Below, piece by piece: positions 10,876-19,670 of a DNA stretch of 64,000 nt (within the stretch, counting starts at the first letter, position 1; the number at the start of each line of letters is the position of its first letter). Under the pieces are notes generated by a model that saw only the letters and a program-made list of their open reading frames with translations, did not search any database and had not been told where the DNA came from. The DNA lies in NCBI GenBank assembly GCA_016196035.1, contig JACPYM010000010.1, positions 107,876 through 171,875 on the forward strand, read 5' to 3'. This DNA comes from Acidobacteriota bacterium. Its GTDB lineage: Bacteria > Acidobacteriota > Blastocatellia > RBC074. The translations under genes and the position numbers were made by a program.

Positions 10876-11244
10876 TTGTCCTTTCAAAAACAACATCTTT
10901 TCCAACGGTTACTGACGGTCGCCCTGTTGCTTGGGGTTTTTATGCTGAGCGCGGGGACGATTATGTTTTTGGCCTGGCGTGGCCGCACGGTTTATGTGCC
11001 GAACGTGATCGGCAAAACGGAAGCGGCGGCGGCGGAAGAATTGGAAGACGCGGGCTTGCGCTTGCAACGCAAAGGCCGTGCGCACAACGACCAGATTCCG
11101 CTGGATGCCGTTTGCGATCAATCGCCGACAGCGGGATCAGTGGTGAAAACGGGGCAGTTGGTGCGCGTCAGTCTGAGCTTGGGCGCACCGCCCGGTGAGA
11201 CCAAACCGGAGAAGAAGACCGCCAGCAAAAGCGCCAGCCGTTAG
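10876..11244 (+). CDS. Membrane-anchored single-PASTA-domain protein
   Basis: A 122-residue protein starting at TTG 10876, supported by GGAGG seven bases upstream; no ATG fits as well. Residues 10-34 form one membrane helix ([20 protein letters not shown]), N-terminus inside. Residues 38-105 are a PASTA domain: [20 protein letters not shown], then [27 protein letters not shown] domains sit outside the membrane and in kinases and PBPs bind cell-wall fragments. The last 17 residues are Lys/Ser-rich and probably flexible. It is followed by rpe and bamD, an order I associate with Acidobacteria. The job of a PASTA domain without a kinase or transpeptidase is unknown. Confidence 0.85.
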   Translation: MSFQKQHLFQRLLTVALLLGVFMLSAGTIMFLAWRGRTVYVPNVIGKTEAAAAEELEDAGLRLQRKGRAHNDQIPLDAVCDQSPTAGSVVKTGQLVRVSLSLGAPPGETKPEKKTASKSASR

Positions 11245-11348
11245 CTGAGGGCTGGATTAATTCCGGGCAAGGCGGACTGCAAGAATCCGGTTTTGAGGCG
11301 TTCACTGCTTGCCGTCCACGAATTCCAACTACATCACAGACGTTTTGC

Positions 11349-12047
11349 ATGGCAACTTCCCACTTGATCGAACTCGCGCCCTCTATCCTTTCGGCGGACT
11401 TTACCCGCTTGGGCGAGCAACTCGCCACGGTGGAGCAGGCTGGCGCGGACATTGTTCACGTGGACGTGATGGACGGGCATTTCGTCCCGAATCTGACGCT
11501 CGGCCCCGTCATCGTCGAATGGGTGCGCCGGGCGACACGGTTGCCGATTGACACCCACTTGATGATCGAAGACCCCGACAAATACATCGGGGCCTTTGCT
11601 AAGGCGGGCGCGCATATGATTTCGGTGCATCCCGAAGCGACCTATCATTTGCACCGCACGCTCAATTACATCCGGCAGGCGGGTTGTCAGGCGGGCGTTG
11701 TGCTCAATCCGGCCACGCCGCTCAGCGCCATCGAAGAGGTGCTGGGCGAACTGGATTATGTGCTGGTGATGTCGGTCAATCCGGGCTTTGGCGGGCAAAA
11801 ATTCATTCCGGCGGCATTGAATAAGTTGCGCCGCTTGCGCACGCTGCTGCAGGCACGCCGCTTGCCCGTGCGTCTTGAAATTGACGGCGGCGTGACAGTT
11901 CAGAATGCCGCTGAAGTGGTGGCGGCGGGGGCTGAAATACTGGTGGCCGGCTCCGCGATTTTCGGCCAGCCTGATCCGGCGGCGGCCGTGCGTCAGTTGC
12001 GCGCGGCTGCGGAAGCGGCGACAATGCCGCCTCGCCAATTCGCTTGA
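11349..12047 (+). CDS. rpe: Ribulose-phosphate 3-epimerase
   Basis: A 232-residue TIM-barrel enzyme interconverting ribulose 5-phosphate and xylulose 5-phosphate in the pentose phosphate pathway. The family motifs are in place: [35 protein letters not shown] (metal-binding His and catalytic Asp), [28 protein letters not shown], and the phosphate-binding [12 protein letters not shown] and LVAGSAIFG. The length is usual. No strong ribosome binding site precedes the ATG at 11349. bamD starts 68 bp downstream on the same strand; a terminator after bamD marks the end of the unit. Confidence 0.95.
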   Translation: MATSHLIELAPSILSADFTRLGEQLATVEQAGADIVHVDVMDGHFVPNLTLGPVIVEWVRRATRLPIDTHLMIEDPDKYIGAFAKAGAHMISVHPEATYHLHRTLNYIRQAGCQAGVVLNPATPLSAIEEVLGELDYVLVMSVNPGFGGQKFIPAALNKLRRLRTLLQARRLPVRLEIDGGVTVQNAAEVVAAGAEILVAGSAIFGQPDPAAAVRQLRAAAEAATMPPRQFA

Positions 12048-12115
12048 GTGCTGGCTTGAAACCACTGACTTGAAACCGGCAGACGACAAATCGCTTTTCA
12101 TAGGAGTTTGCGTTT

Positions 12116-13297
12116 ATGACATCCAAACGACTTGTCCTCACAATTCTGGCGCTGACGTTTGCGCTGGCCGCTTGCGGCGGCAAAGGCAAGGTCAAGAACG
12201 AGAACGAATACAAACCGGGCCGCGATAAAGAGCTATACGAAACGGCTGAGACGAAGCTCAAAAAAGGCCGGTTTGACGAAGCGCGCTTGCTCTATAACGT
12301 CGTGATCACGACGTACCCCGACAGCGAATACTTGCCGCTCTCCAAACTTTCCATCGCCGATTCGTTTTACCTGGAAGGCGGTTCCAGCAATCTGGAGCAG
12401 GCCATCGGCGGGTACAAGGATTTCGCCCAATACTTCCCGACGCATCCGCTGACCTGCGCGGTCAAACTCAAGATCGCCCATTCGCACATGCGCCAGATGA
12501 ACGCGTTCAACCGCGACTGGACACCGGCCAAGAAAGCCGAGCTGCAATTGAAAGCCACCGAAATCAGTTGCCGGAATTCGCCGCTATTGACGCAGATTCA
12601 ACAAAATCTGGATGAGGTGCGGCAGTTGCTCGGTTTGCACGAGCGCGAAATCGGCAACTTTTACATGGAGAATCGCAAAGCGTATAAAGCCGCCGAGGGC
12701 CGCTTCCGCGAAATCGTCAACAACTATCCCAATTTCACCTACCGGGATGAAGCGCTTTACAAACTCGGCGTGGCCTTGATCGAACAGGAGCAGCCCGAAG
12801 AGGCGTCGCAGTATTTCACCGATTTGCTCAAAAAATTCCCGAAGAGCGAGCATGCCGCAGACGCCAGGAAATACCTGGAAAAACTCGGCAAGCCCATTCC
12901 TGAAGCTGATCCGGACGCCGTCACGCCGGAACGTCCGGGGCGCGTGGGCCGGATGAAACTGATCCTGGGCATGAACGATTTGGATATTTCCAAAGACGGC
13001 GTGCTGGTCAGCAAAGAAGGGGACACCAAAGCCGACGAAGCCGAGAAGCTGCAAAAACCGATTGAAGCCGTCGGTGGCGTCGGTTCCGTGCGCGCTTCGA
13101 CCAAAGGCCCCTCGAATACACCCGCTGCGCCTGGGACTGAAGCGGCCAGCGTTGCAGAGACGGCGAAGACCAACGGGAAAGCCGCTGCCGCAACCGAGAA
13201 AACGGTGACGCCGGAAAAGAAGGTCAACGACAAGGACAACAAGGCCAAAGACGACAAAAAGAAAAAGAAGAAAGGCGTCTTGGGGATTTTCAAATAA
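12116..13297 (+). CDS. bamD: BamD-like outer-membrane assembly lipoprotein
   Basis: A 393-residue lipoprotein. The signal sequence [15 protein letters not shown] ends in a lipobox (LAAC), predicting lipidation at Cys20 and outer-membrane anchoring. Residues 40-265 hold TPR-like units ([40 protein letters not shown]) in the order seen in YfiO/BamD, the BAM-complex subunit that helps insert beta-barrel proteins. It is longer than E. coli BamD (245 residues). The extra C-terminal 120 residues are of low complexity, rich in Ala, Thr and Lys, and end in a run of lysines ([14 protein letters not shown]). That tail is unusual and probably unstructured. The start is supported by TAGGAG upstream. Confidence 0.88.
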   Translation: MTSKRLVLTILALTFALAACGGKGKVKNENEYKPGRDKELYETAETKLKKGRFDEARLLYNVVITTYPDSEYLPLSKLSIADSFYLEGGSSNLEQAIGGYKDFAQYFPTHPLTCAVKLKIAHSHMRQMNAFNRDWTPAKKAELQLKATEISCRNSPLLTQIQQNLDEVRQLLGLHEREIGNFYMENRKAYKAAEGRFREIVNNYPNFTYRDEALYKLGVALIEQEQPEEASQYFTDLLKKFPKSEHAADARKYLEKLGKPIPEADPDAVTPERPGRVGRMKLILGMNDLDISKDGVLVSKEGDTKADEAEKLQKPIEAVGGVGSVRASTKGPSNTPAAPGTEAASVAETAKTNGKAAAATEKTVTPEKKVNDKDNKAKDDKKKKKKGVLGIFK

Positions 13298-13328
13298 GCC
13301 CTTTGCCCAAGTCATTTCGAACCCGTCA

Positions 13329-13365
13329 GCAAAGACACAAGGCGCAGGCTTTGTGTCTTTTGCTG
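13329..13365 (+). terminator. Intrinsic terminator after bamD
   Basis: AAAGACACAA (13331-13340) pairs exactly with TTGTGTCTTT (13351-13360) around a 10-nt loop; the pairing extends by AGC/GCT with one bulge. The right arm itself carries T residues. It fits the end of the rpe-bamD transcript. Confidence 0.8.
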
Positions 13366-13491
13366 TTTGTGGTAAAAAGCGCCAGCCGGTTTGCCGTCAT
13401 CATGGGTTCCAGGCAGAGCAGACAGGTGCAAGATTCAGAAATACGGGCGACTCTTTCCGCACAAACGACACAGTTCCACTGGAAAAATATA

Positions 13492-13512
13492 CCGCAGACG
13501 ATTCGTCTGCGG
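13492..13512. promoter_or_regulatory. Perfect 10-bp palindrome upstream of the response regulator
   Basis: CCGCAGACGA (13492-13501) and TCGTCTGCGG (13503-13512) are exact reverse complements with a single T between them. It lies 94 bp before the regulator's start. An operator site is as likely as an RNA hairpin, because a 1-nt centre is too tight for a simple loop unless it opens. Confidence 0.5.
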
Positions 13513-13606
13513 ATGGCTTGGGCATTGCAGGCAGAGCGGGCGCATCGCTGATTTCCCGCCTGCGTGAAGCGAAAGTTTGGGCTTGATATGAACGACGGAG
13601 GCTAAC

Positions 13607-14680
13607 GTGGGATATAAAATTTTGCTGGCCGATGACAGCGTGACCGTGCAGAAGATCGTCACCTTGACGTTTAGCGACGAAGGCGTGGATGTCGTCCCGG
13701 TCAACAGCGGTGACGAAGCGATCAGCCGCTTGCATTACATGCATCCGGCCTTGGTGATGGCCGATGTCTCGCTGCCCGGCAAGAACGGCTATGAAATCTG
13801 TGAGTTCGTTAAGCATCATCCCGAACTTAAAAATACGCCGGTCATTTTGCTCGTGCCCGCCTTCGAGCCGTTTGACGAAGAGCGCGCCGCCCGTGTCGGC
13901 GCCGATCATCATTTGACCAAGCCTTTCCAATCCATTCGCACCCTGATTGCCACGGTCAAGAATCTGATCGAACCGCCTGCGCCAGCGGCTCTGCCACCGC
14001 TTGCCTGGCCGACCACGCAAGCCCCGGCCACTGCCGCAACCAACGGCACGCATACAGAAGCCGAACTGCTGGCCGACGCGCCGGACACCGGCGATTTGCC
14101 GCCCGCGCCGACCACCACGCCAAGCGCACCGGCAACCGTTGCGCCGCCGGTCGTCACGGTTACCGCAACGGTCAGCGAGCCGGTCAACGAGTTGCCGAAA
14201 ACCGAAACCGGTTCACCGGCATTTTTCGCCTCCGTCGGCGCCGCGCCTGTGGCGGCGGCCATAGACAATGCCTCTTACGCTAACCCGCTCGAACTGGATG
14301 ATGTGCTGGAGCTGGATGATGTGTTGCCGCCCGCGCCGCTCATCGTCGCCTCGCCTAGATTTGTGACGCCGGTGGTCACACCCATTGGCACGATCACCCA
14401 GGCCGTCAAACTGACTTCGGTCGAAGCCGTGACGACGACCAGCATTCCGCAAAGCGTCATTGACGACATCGCCGCGCGCGTCACCGCGCAAGTCTCGCTG
14501 CAACTCTCGGCGCAGTTTTCGCAATTCGCCACCCAGATGTTCGAGCATCTGACCACGCGGCTGGCCCAGGACATCGCACCGCGCCTCGCCAATGAAGTGC
14601 TGGCGTGTCTGAATCAGCCGTCTGTGCCAGCGCCCGTTGTGCCACGGACGGAAGTGACAGACGCGGTGCTGGATATTTAA
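13607..14680 (+). CDS. Receiver-domain response regulator with long Ala/Pro-rich tail
   Basis: 357 residues from GTG 13607 with ACGGAGG upstream. Residues 1-120 are a CheY-type receiver: [14 protein letters not shown] supplies the acidic pair, [14 protein letters not shown] the phospho-acceptor Asp, and ADHHLTKPF the conserved Lys. Residues 125-270 are low-complexity Ala/Pro/Thr/Val linker with an [12 protein letters not shown] duplication. Residues 275-345 form a helix-rich segment ([20 protein letters not shown]) reminiscent of the C-terminal helices of FrzS/PilG-type stand-alone regulators. No DNA-binding or enzymatic output domain is seen, so it probably acts through protein contacts, perhaps in motility or polarity. 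No kinase gene is adjacent. Confidence 0.85.
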   Translation: MGYKILLADDSVTVQKIVTLTFSDEGVDVVPVNSGDEAISRLHYMHPALVMADVSLPGKNGYEICEFVKHHPELKNTPVILLVPAFEPFDEERAARVGADHHLTKPFQSIRTLIATVKNLIEPPAPAALPPLAWPTTQAPATAATNGTHTEAELLADAPDTGDLPPAPTTTPSAPATVAPPVVTVTATVSEPVNELPKTETGSPAFFASVGAAPVAAAIDNASYANPLELDDVLELDDVLPPAPLIVASPRFVTPVVTPIGTITQAVKLTSVEAVTTTSIPQSVIDDIAARVTAQVSLQLSAQFSQFATQMFEHLTTRLAQDIAPRLANEVLACLNQPSVPAPVVPRTEVTDAVLDI

Positions 14681-14707
14681 CGGTAATTCGCAGGGGGTTT
14701 TCGTTGG

Positions 14708-14924
14708 AAGAAACCGCCCCTGGCAGTCACGGCTTTAGTCGTTCGGCGTGGCGCCTGGACAAATATAGGACTTACGCAAAACGCGAGCGAGATTGCCACA
14801 GAGGCACAGAGACACAGAGCTTTTTTACAGTGTTGGTGGAGTTCTCTGTTTTCCTCTGTGCCTCTGTGGCAAATCTTTGCGTAAGTCCTGAAATAAATTC
14901 GTCACTACCAGGGGCGGCTTTCTT
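14708..14924. mobile_element. Nested pair of inverted-repeat (MITE-like) insertions
   Basis: The 440-bp gap before valS holds two nested inverted repeats. The outer arms are AAGAAACCGCCCCTGGCAGT (14708-14727) and its near-complement at 14904-14924 (one mismatch, one indel). Between them sits a second, complete palindromic element (14767-14889). No coding capacity is seen. This has the look of one miniature element inserted in another. Confidence 0.65.
14767..14889. mobile_element. 123-bp miniature inverted-repeat element
   Basis: It begins AGGACTTACGCAAA (14767-14780) and ends with the exact reverse complement (14876-14889). Just inside, GATTGCCACAGAGGCACAG (from 14791) pairs with 14854-14875 with one extra base. 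Nearly the whole element can fold into one hairpin. The ACTTACGCA ends resemble MITE and IS termini I recall from cyanobacteria and other phyla; this is unverified. Confidence 0.7.
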
Positions 14925-15120
14925 TCTGATCGGCCATTCTTCAGCGAAGGGGTGTCCGTCAAAGCTTTGCGCAGGGTTGCGCTACCCGCGCCCAGCGGTT
15001 TGTTGCTGCGCGTGCGCAAAAAGTTGACGCATACCTCAGCGAAGTCCTCGGTTGTCAGTTCACGCCCGATTAGCGATACTTACGCCCTTATTCGCATCGC
15101 TCGAAACCTCCCAGACGATT

Positions 15121-17892
15121 ATGGAAATTCCGAAAACCTACGAACCCAAAGACTGCGAAGGCCGCTGGTATCCCGAATGGGAACAGAATCGCTACTTCAC
15201 GCCCGAAACCAACCTCGACCCCAAAGCGCCCGTGTTTACGATGGTCATTCCGCCGCCCAACGTGACGGGTTATCTGCACATGGGCCATGCCCTCAATCAC
15301 ACGCTGCAAGACGTGCTGGCGCGTTGGCGGCGTATGTCGGGCGACCGTGTCTTGTGGCTGCCCGGCACCGACCACGCGGGCATCGCCACGCAAATGGTGG
15401 TCGAACGCCAGTTGGAAAAAGAAGGCACTTCGCGCCGCGCGCTGGGTCGCGAAAAATTCGTCGAACGCGTCTGGCAATGGAAGGCGCATTCGGGCGGCAC
15501 CATTCAAAAGCAGATGCGCATCGTCGGCGATTCGGTGGATTGGATGCGCGAACGCTTCACGATGGATGACGGCCTATCGAACGCGGTCAAGGAAGTCTTT
15601 GTGCGCCTCTCTGACGAAGGGTTGATCTATCGCGGCGAATACATGGTCAACTGGTCGCCCGGTTTGCAGACAGCGATTTCCGATCTGGAAGTCGAGATGA
15701 AAGCGGTCAAAGGCCACCTCTGGCACATCGCCTATCCCATCGGCAACGCCGTGACCGAACGCGTCGAAGGTTTGGCTGAAGCTTACGCAACGGTAAATGA
15801 AGGCGAACAGAAATCCGGTTTGCTCTCGACACCCGCAGGCGATTTCATCGTCGTGGCGACGACGCGGCCCGAAACGATGCTGGGCGATACCGCGATTGCT
15901 TTCAATCCGCACGATGAGCGTTATCAAGCGGTCATTGGCAAACAGACGAGGCTGCCGCTGGTCGGACGCGAGATTCCGTTTATCCAAGACGAGATTGTCG
16001 AAAAGGAGTTCGGCACCGGCTTCGTCAAAGTCACGCCCGCGCACGATCCGAACGATTTTGCGATGGGCAAACGCCATAAACTCGAATTCATCCAGGTCAT
16101 CGGCAAGGATGCCAAGATCACCGACGCCGCGCCCGCAAAGTATCGCGGCCTGACGCGCGAAGCCGCCCGCAAACAGGTCATCGCCGATCTGGAAGAACTC
16201 GGCCTGTTGCTCAAGACCGAAGACTATTCACACAACGTCGGTCATTGCCAACGCAGCGGCACCGTCGTCGAACCGCTGCTCTCGACGCAATGGTTCATGC
16301 GCATGAAGGAACTCGCCGAACCCGCCATCGCCGCCGTCCGCGAGGGCCGCACGCGCATCATCCCCGAAAGCGTCAGCAAAATTTATTTCAACTGGCTGGA
16401 GAACATTCAAGACTGGTGCATCTCGCGCCAACTTTGGTGGGGCCATCGCATTCCGGCTTGGTACACGCCCGACGGCCAGATCATCGTCGCGCGTGACGAG
16501 GCCGAAGCGCGCGAACGGTTGCAGGCGCGCGGTCTCGATCCCACCATCGCGTTAACGGAAGACGAAGACGTGCTGGACACCTGGTTCTCGTCGCAACTCT
16601 GGCCGTTCTCGACACTGGGCTGGCCGGAAAGTGATGAAGACCTGCGGCAGTATTACCCGACCTCGGTGCTGGTCACGGCCAACGATATCATCTTTTTCTG
16701 GGTGGCGCGGATGATGATGATGGGCCTGAAATTCATGGGCGAAGTGCCGTTCCGCACGGTTTACATCAACGCCCTCGTGCTCGATCCGCACGGCCAGAAG
16801 ATGTCGAAGACCAAGGGCAACGTGGTTGATCCGCTCGACGTGTTCGACAAATACGGCACCGACGCCGCGCGCTTTGCGCTGACCGCTGCTTCGACCGCTG
16901 GACTGACGCTGACCTTGCAGGAATCGAAGCTCGAATCGGCGCGCAACTTCGCCAACAAGATTTGGAACGCCACGCGGTTCGTGCTGATGAATTGCGACGA
17001 AATCTTTGAGAGCGGCGAACCGGTCGAATGGGAAGCTGAACTCGCGCCGCCCGAATTGGCCGACCTCTGGATTTTGAGTCGCTTTAACCATGTTGCGCTC
17101 GACGTACACGACGCGCTGGCCGAATTTCGCTTCCACGAAGCGGCGGCGCTGCTTTATCACTTCTTCTGGGACAATTTCTGCGACTGGTACCTGGAACTGT
17201 CCAAACCGCTCGTCACGGCCAAAGAGCGCACGCCGCAAAGCACCGCAGCCAAACGCCGCATCATCTACATTCTCGAACGCAGCTTACGCCTGTTGCATCC
17301 ACTCATGCCCTTCATCACCGAAGAGCTTTGGCAACGACTGCCGGGCATCAATAACCAGAAAGGCGAAACCATTTGCCTGGCCGACTTCCCGCAACACAAC
17401 GCCGCGCAATTAGACGGGCGCGCCGAGCGTGAGATGGAACTGGTGATCGAACTCGTCACCAAACTGCGCAGCATCCGCGCTACGTTTCAAATTGTGCCTT
17501 CGGTACTGCTGAAAGCCCAAATCGCGCCTGCCGACGCTGCCGTTCAAGCGGTCATTGAAAAAATGACGCCCCACATCCAGCGCCTCGCACGCATCGAGGA
17601 ATTGCAACTGGTCGAACAACTTGTCGCCGAAAAAGGCTGCGCACGCGCCGTCATTGCGGGTGCAGAAGTTTCGGTCCCGCTCGCCGGCTTGATTGATTTC
17701 GACAAAGAGAAAGCGCGCCTCGATAAAGAAGCAGGGAAGCTGGCGAACGAATTGGCTGGACTGGAAAAACGCTTGGGCAATGCTGATTTCATCAGCCGCG
17801 CTGCCGCTGATGTGGTTGAAACTTCGCGTGCCCGCGCCGCTGAGTTGCAAGAGCAGATCGCCAAGTTGCAGGCAATGATTGCTGCGTTGTAA
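15121..17892 (+). CDS. valS: Valyl-tRNA synthetase
   Basis: A 923-residue class I aminoacyl-tRNA synthetase charging tRNA-Val. The ATG at 15121 (MEIPKTYEP) is chosen over a TTG at 15052 since the family begins just here. The HIGH-type motif is [17 protein letters not shown] (HMGH 53-56) and the KMSKS motif is [12 protein letters not shown] (about 560). The editing domain lies between, with [15 protein letters not shown] and [16 protein letters not shown]. The anticodon-binding region contains WILSRFNHV and WYLELSKP. The C-terminal 65 residues form the usual coiled coil. Length is normal. It is 15 bp from nadC and likely co-transcribed with it and birA. Confidence 0.97.
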   Translation: MEIPKTYEPKDCEGRWYPEWEQNRYFTPETNLDPKAPVFTMVIPPPNVTGYLHMGHALNHTLQDVLARWRRMSGDRVLWLPGTDHAGIATQMVVERQLEKEGTSRRALGREKFVERVWQWKAHSGGTIQKQMRIVGDSVDWMRERFTMDDGLSNAVKEVFVRLSDEGLIYRGEYMVNWSPGLQTAISDLEVEMKAVKGHLWHIAYPIGNAVTERVEGLAEAYATVNEGEQKSGLLSTPAGDFIVVATTRPETMLGDTAIAFNPHDERYQAVIGKQTRLPLVGREIPFIQDEIVEKEFGTGFVKVTPAHDPNDFAMGKRHKLEFIQVIGKDAKITDAAPAKYRGLTREAARKQVIADLEELGLLLKTEDYSHNVGHCQRSGTVVEPLLSTQWFMRMKELAEPAIAAVREGRTRIIPESVSKIYFNWLENIQDWCISRQLWWGHRIPAWYTPDGQIIVARDEAEARERLQARGLDPTIALTEDEDVLDTWFSSQLWPFSTLGWPESDEDLRQYYPTSVLVTANDIIFFWVARMMMMGLKFMGEVPFRTVYINALVLDPHGQKMSKTKGNVVDPLDVFDKYGTDAARFALTAASTAGLTLTLQESKLESARNFANKIWNATRFVLMNCDEIFESGEPVEWEAELAPPELADLWILSRFNHVALDVHDALAEFRFHEAAALLYHFFWDNFCDWYLELSKPLVTAKERTPQSTAAKRRIIYILERSLRLLHPLMPFITEELWQRLPGINNQKGETICLADFPQHNAAQLDGRAEREMELVIELVTKLRSIRATFQIVPSVLLKAQIAPADAAVQAVIEKMTPHIQRLARIEELQLVEQLVAEKGCARAVIAGAEVSVPLAGLIDFDKEKARLDKEAGKLANELAGLEKRLGNADFISRAAADVVETSRARAAELQEQIAKLQAMIAAL

Positions 17893-17907
17893 GGCGGGTA
17901 AAACCTG

Positions 17908-18774
17908 ATGATTACTTCCCTCGACCCTGAATTCATTTTCAGCGCCGTCAACGCCGCGCTGGCCGAAGACCTAGGCCGCGGCGACCTGACCACGCGCGCG
18001 ACCGTGCGCCCCGGCATCATGGCGCGCGGCAATTTTCTGGCAAAACAGGACATGGTGTTGGCTGGACTGGAAGTCGCCGCCGCCGTCTTTACCAGCTTCA
18101 ACCCGCACTTTCAGATCGAATCCACCGCCAGCGACAGCGAAGAGGTCAAGGCGGGCCGCGCCTTTGCCCGCGTGACGGGCGAGGCGCAAATGTTGCTGGC
18201 CGCCGAACGCACGGCGCTCAACTTTCTGCAACGGCTTTCCGGCATCGCCACCGTCACGCGCCAATACGTCAACGCCATCGCGGGTACGCAAGCCAAGATC
18301 GTAGACACGCGCAAGACGACGCCCGGGTTGCGCATGCTCGAAAAATACGCCGTGACCTGCGGCGGCGGCCACAATCACCGGCTCGGACTGGATGACGGCG
18401 TGCTCATCAAAGACAACCACATCGCGCTGGCCGGCAGCGTAACCGAGGCCGTCCGGCGCGCCCGTGAAGCCGCCGGGCACCTGCACAAGATCGAAGTCGA
18501 GGTCGCCACACAAGACCAATTGCGCGAGGCGTTGCAGGCCAAAGCCGACATCATCATGCTCGACAACATGACGCCCGCGCAGGTGCGCGAAGCCGTCGCC
18601 ATCATTCAGCAGCATGAACCAACCGAGCGCCGCACGCTGACTGAAGCGTCGGGCGGCATCACGCTGGCGAATGTGCGCGCTTACGCCGAAGCGGGCGTGA
18701 ATTTGATTTCGATTGGCGCGCTCACGCATTCCGCGCCCGCCGTGGACATCAGCTTCAAAATCAAAGTGGCATAA
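17908..18774 (+). CDS. nadC: Quinolinate (nicotinate-nucleotide) phosphoribosyltransferase
   Basis: A 288-residue enzyme converting quinolinate and PRPP to nicotinate mononucleotide in de novo NAD synthesis. Motifs: LAEDLGRGDLTT near the N-terminus, AERTALNFLQRLSGIAT, VDTRKTTPGLRMLEKYAV (quinolinate-binding arginines), GGGHNHRLGLDDGVLIKDNH, IEVEVATQDQL, IIMLDNMTP and EASGGITLANV. Length is typical. The gene starts 15 bp after valS and is followed, with only a repeat between, by birA, so two cofactor genes may share a transcript with valS. Confidence 0.96.
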   Translation: MITSLDPEFIFSAVNAALAEDLGRGDLTTRATVRPGIMARGNFLAKQDMVLAGLEVAAAVFTSFNPHFQIESTASDSEEVKAGRAFARVTGEAQMLLAAERTALNFLQRLSGIATVTRQYVNAIAGTQAKIVDTRKTTPGLRMLEKYAVTCGGGHNHRLGLDDGVLIKDNHIALAGSVTEAVRRAREAAGHLHKIEVEVATQDQLREALQAKADIIMLDNMTPAQVREAVAIIQQHEPTERRTLTEASGGITLANVRAYAEAGVNLISIGALTHSAPAVDISFKIKVA

Positions 18775-18775
18775 C

Positions 18776-18871
18776 GAATTCGGAATTCGGAATTCGGAAG
18801 TTGAGTGATGGAAGAGAAACGAAAAGCTGAAGACCAGCCATTCCGGATTCCGCATTCCGAATTCCGAATTC
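18776..18871. repeat. Inverted GAATTCGG repeat spanning the start of birA
   Basis: The 18776-18799 segment has three units of GAATTCGG. The 18839-18871 segment carries the complementary array, with 15 bp exact (18776-18790 with 18857-18871) and near-complementarity beyond. The right half is inside the birA frame and encodes the PFRIPHSEFRI part of the protein. It probably folds into a hairpin on the mRNA around the start codon. Confidence 0.8.
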
Positions 18872-19611
18872 TTACCTTCGCCACGCTCGGCTCAACCAAC
18901 GACTATCTCAAACAACTGGTCGGCGCGCCTGAATTCACCTGCGTGATTGCCGATGAACAAACCGCCGGACGCGGTCGCCGCGCGCGCGCCTGGGTTTCGA
19001 CGCCGGGCGAAGGTTTGTATCTATCTGTATTGTTGCGTCCGTCGGCGCCGGCAAACATTGCGTTGCTGAGTTTGCTGGCGGCGGTGGCAGTGGCCGAAAC
19101 GCTGGCGCAATACAATGTCGCCGGGTTGGACATCAAATGGCCGAACGATGTCTTGATCGGCGAACGCAAGGTCTGCGGCATCTTGGTCGAAGGCGCGAGC
19201 AGTGGCGCACAGGCCTTGCGCGTCATCGCCGGCATCGGCGTCAATTTGAATCACCAACAGTTCCCGCCGGAAATCGGCGCGACGGCGACTTCGCTGGCGT
19301 TGCAACTCGGCCACGCGGTTGACGCCGCCGAGTTTCGTGAGCGCTTGCTGGCGCGGCTGGCGCATTGGTACACCCGCTGGCAACACGATGCGGGGCGTTC
19401 CGTCCTTGAACGCTGGCAGCAACTTTCAAGTTATGCGCAGGGCCAAACGGTCGCCGTTACGCTCGATGATGAACAGGTGTTTGGCACGACGGCGGGGCTG
19501 ACCAAAGACGGCGCGTTGCGCTTGCAACTGGCGGATGGAACGACGCGCACGTTATTAGTGGGCGAAGTCGCCAAATTGCGCAAAAGCCGGCTTTGCACCA
19601 AAAGTCCCTAA
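18808..19611 (+). CDS. birA: Biotin-[acetyl-CoA carboxylase] ligase
   Basis: 267 residues from ATG 18808 (a GTG directly before it is possible). It attaches biotin to the carrier protein of acetyl-CoA carboxylase. The catalytic domain begins at LTFATLGSTNDYL and contains the biotin/ATP loop TAGRGRRARAW, the lysine-bearing IKWPNDVLIG, KVCGILVEG and IAGIGVNLN. The C-terminal small domain is present. No N-terminal winged helix exists, so it is a monofunctional ligase rather than a BirA repressor. Residues about 8-21 are encoded by an inverted repeat, and the final residues (SRLCTKSP) by the end of the transposon inserted at 19,589. The uninterrupted gene would have read ...KLRKGP followed by stop, so the protein is probably still active. 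Confidence 0.93.
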   Translation: MEEKRKAEDQPFRIPHSEFRILTFATLGSTNDYLKQLVGAPEFTCVIADEQTAGRGRRARAWVSTPGEGLYLSVLLRPSAPANIALLSLLAAVAVAETLAQYNVAGLDIKWPNDVLIGERKVCGILVEGASSGAQALRVIAGIGVNLNHQQFPPEIGATATSLALQLGHAVDAAEFRERLLARLAHWYTRWQHDAGRSVLERWQQLSSYAQGQTVAVTLDDEQVFGTTAGLTKDGALRLQLADGTTRTLLVGEVAKLRKSRLCTKSP

Positions 19612-19662
19612 AACATCCGACTTTTGGTTCAGGTACGATTTCTGAACCAAAAGTCGGATGTT
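19612..19662. terminator. 21-bp perfect inverted repeat inside the left transposon end
   Basis: The arms 19612-19632 and 19642-19662 are perfect complements with a 9-nt loop. Each arm contains the 12-bp ACTTTTGGTTCA motif. Located 8 bp beyond the transposase stop codon and just after the birA stop, it can serve as a two-way transcription terminator that shields the element, or as a transposase binding site, or both. Confidence 0.7.
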
Positions 19663-19670
19663 GCTAAATC

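Noticed and set aside
13303..13551. Short frame between bamD and the response regulator
   Set aside because: It runs through the terminator hairpin and has no ribosome binding site or similarity to known proteins.
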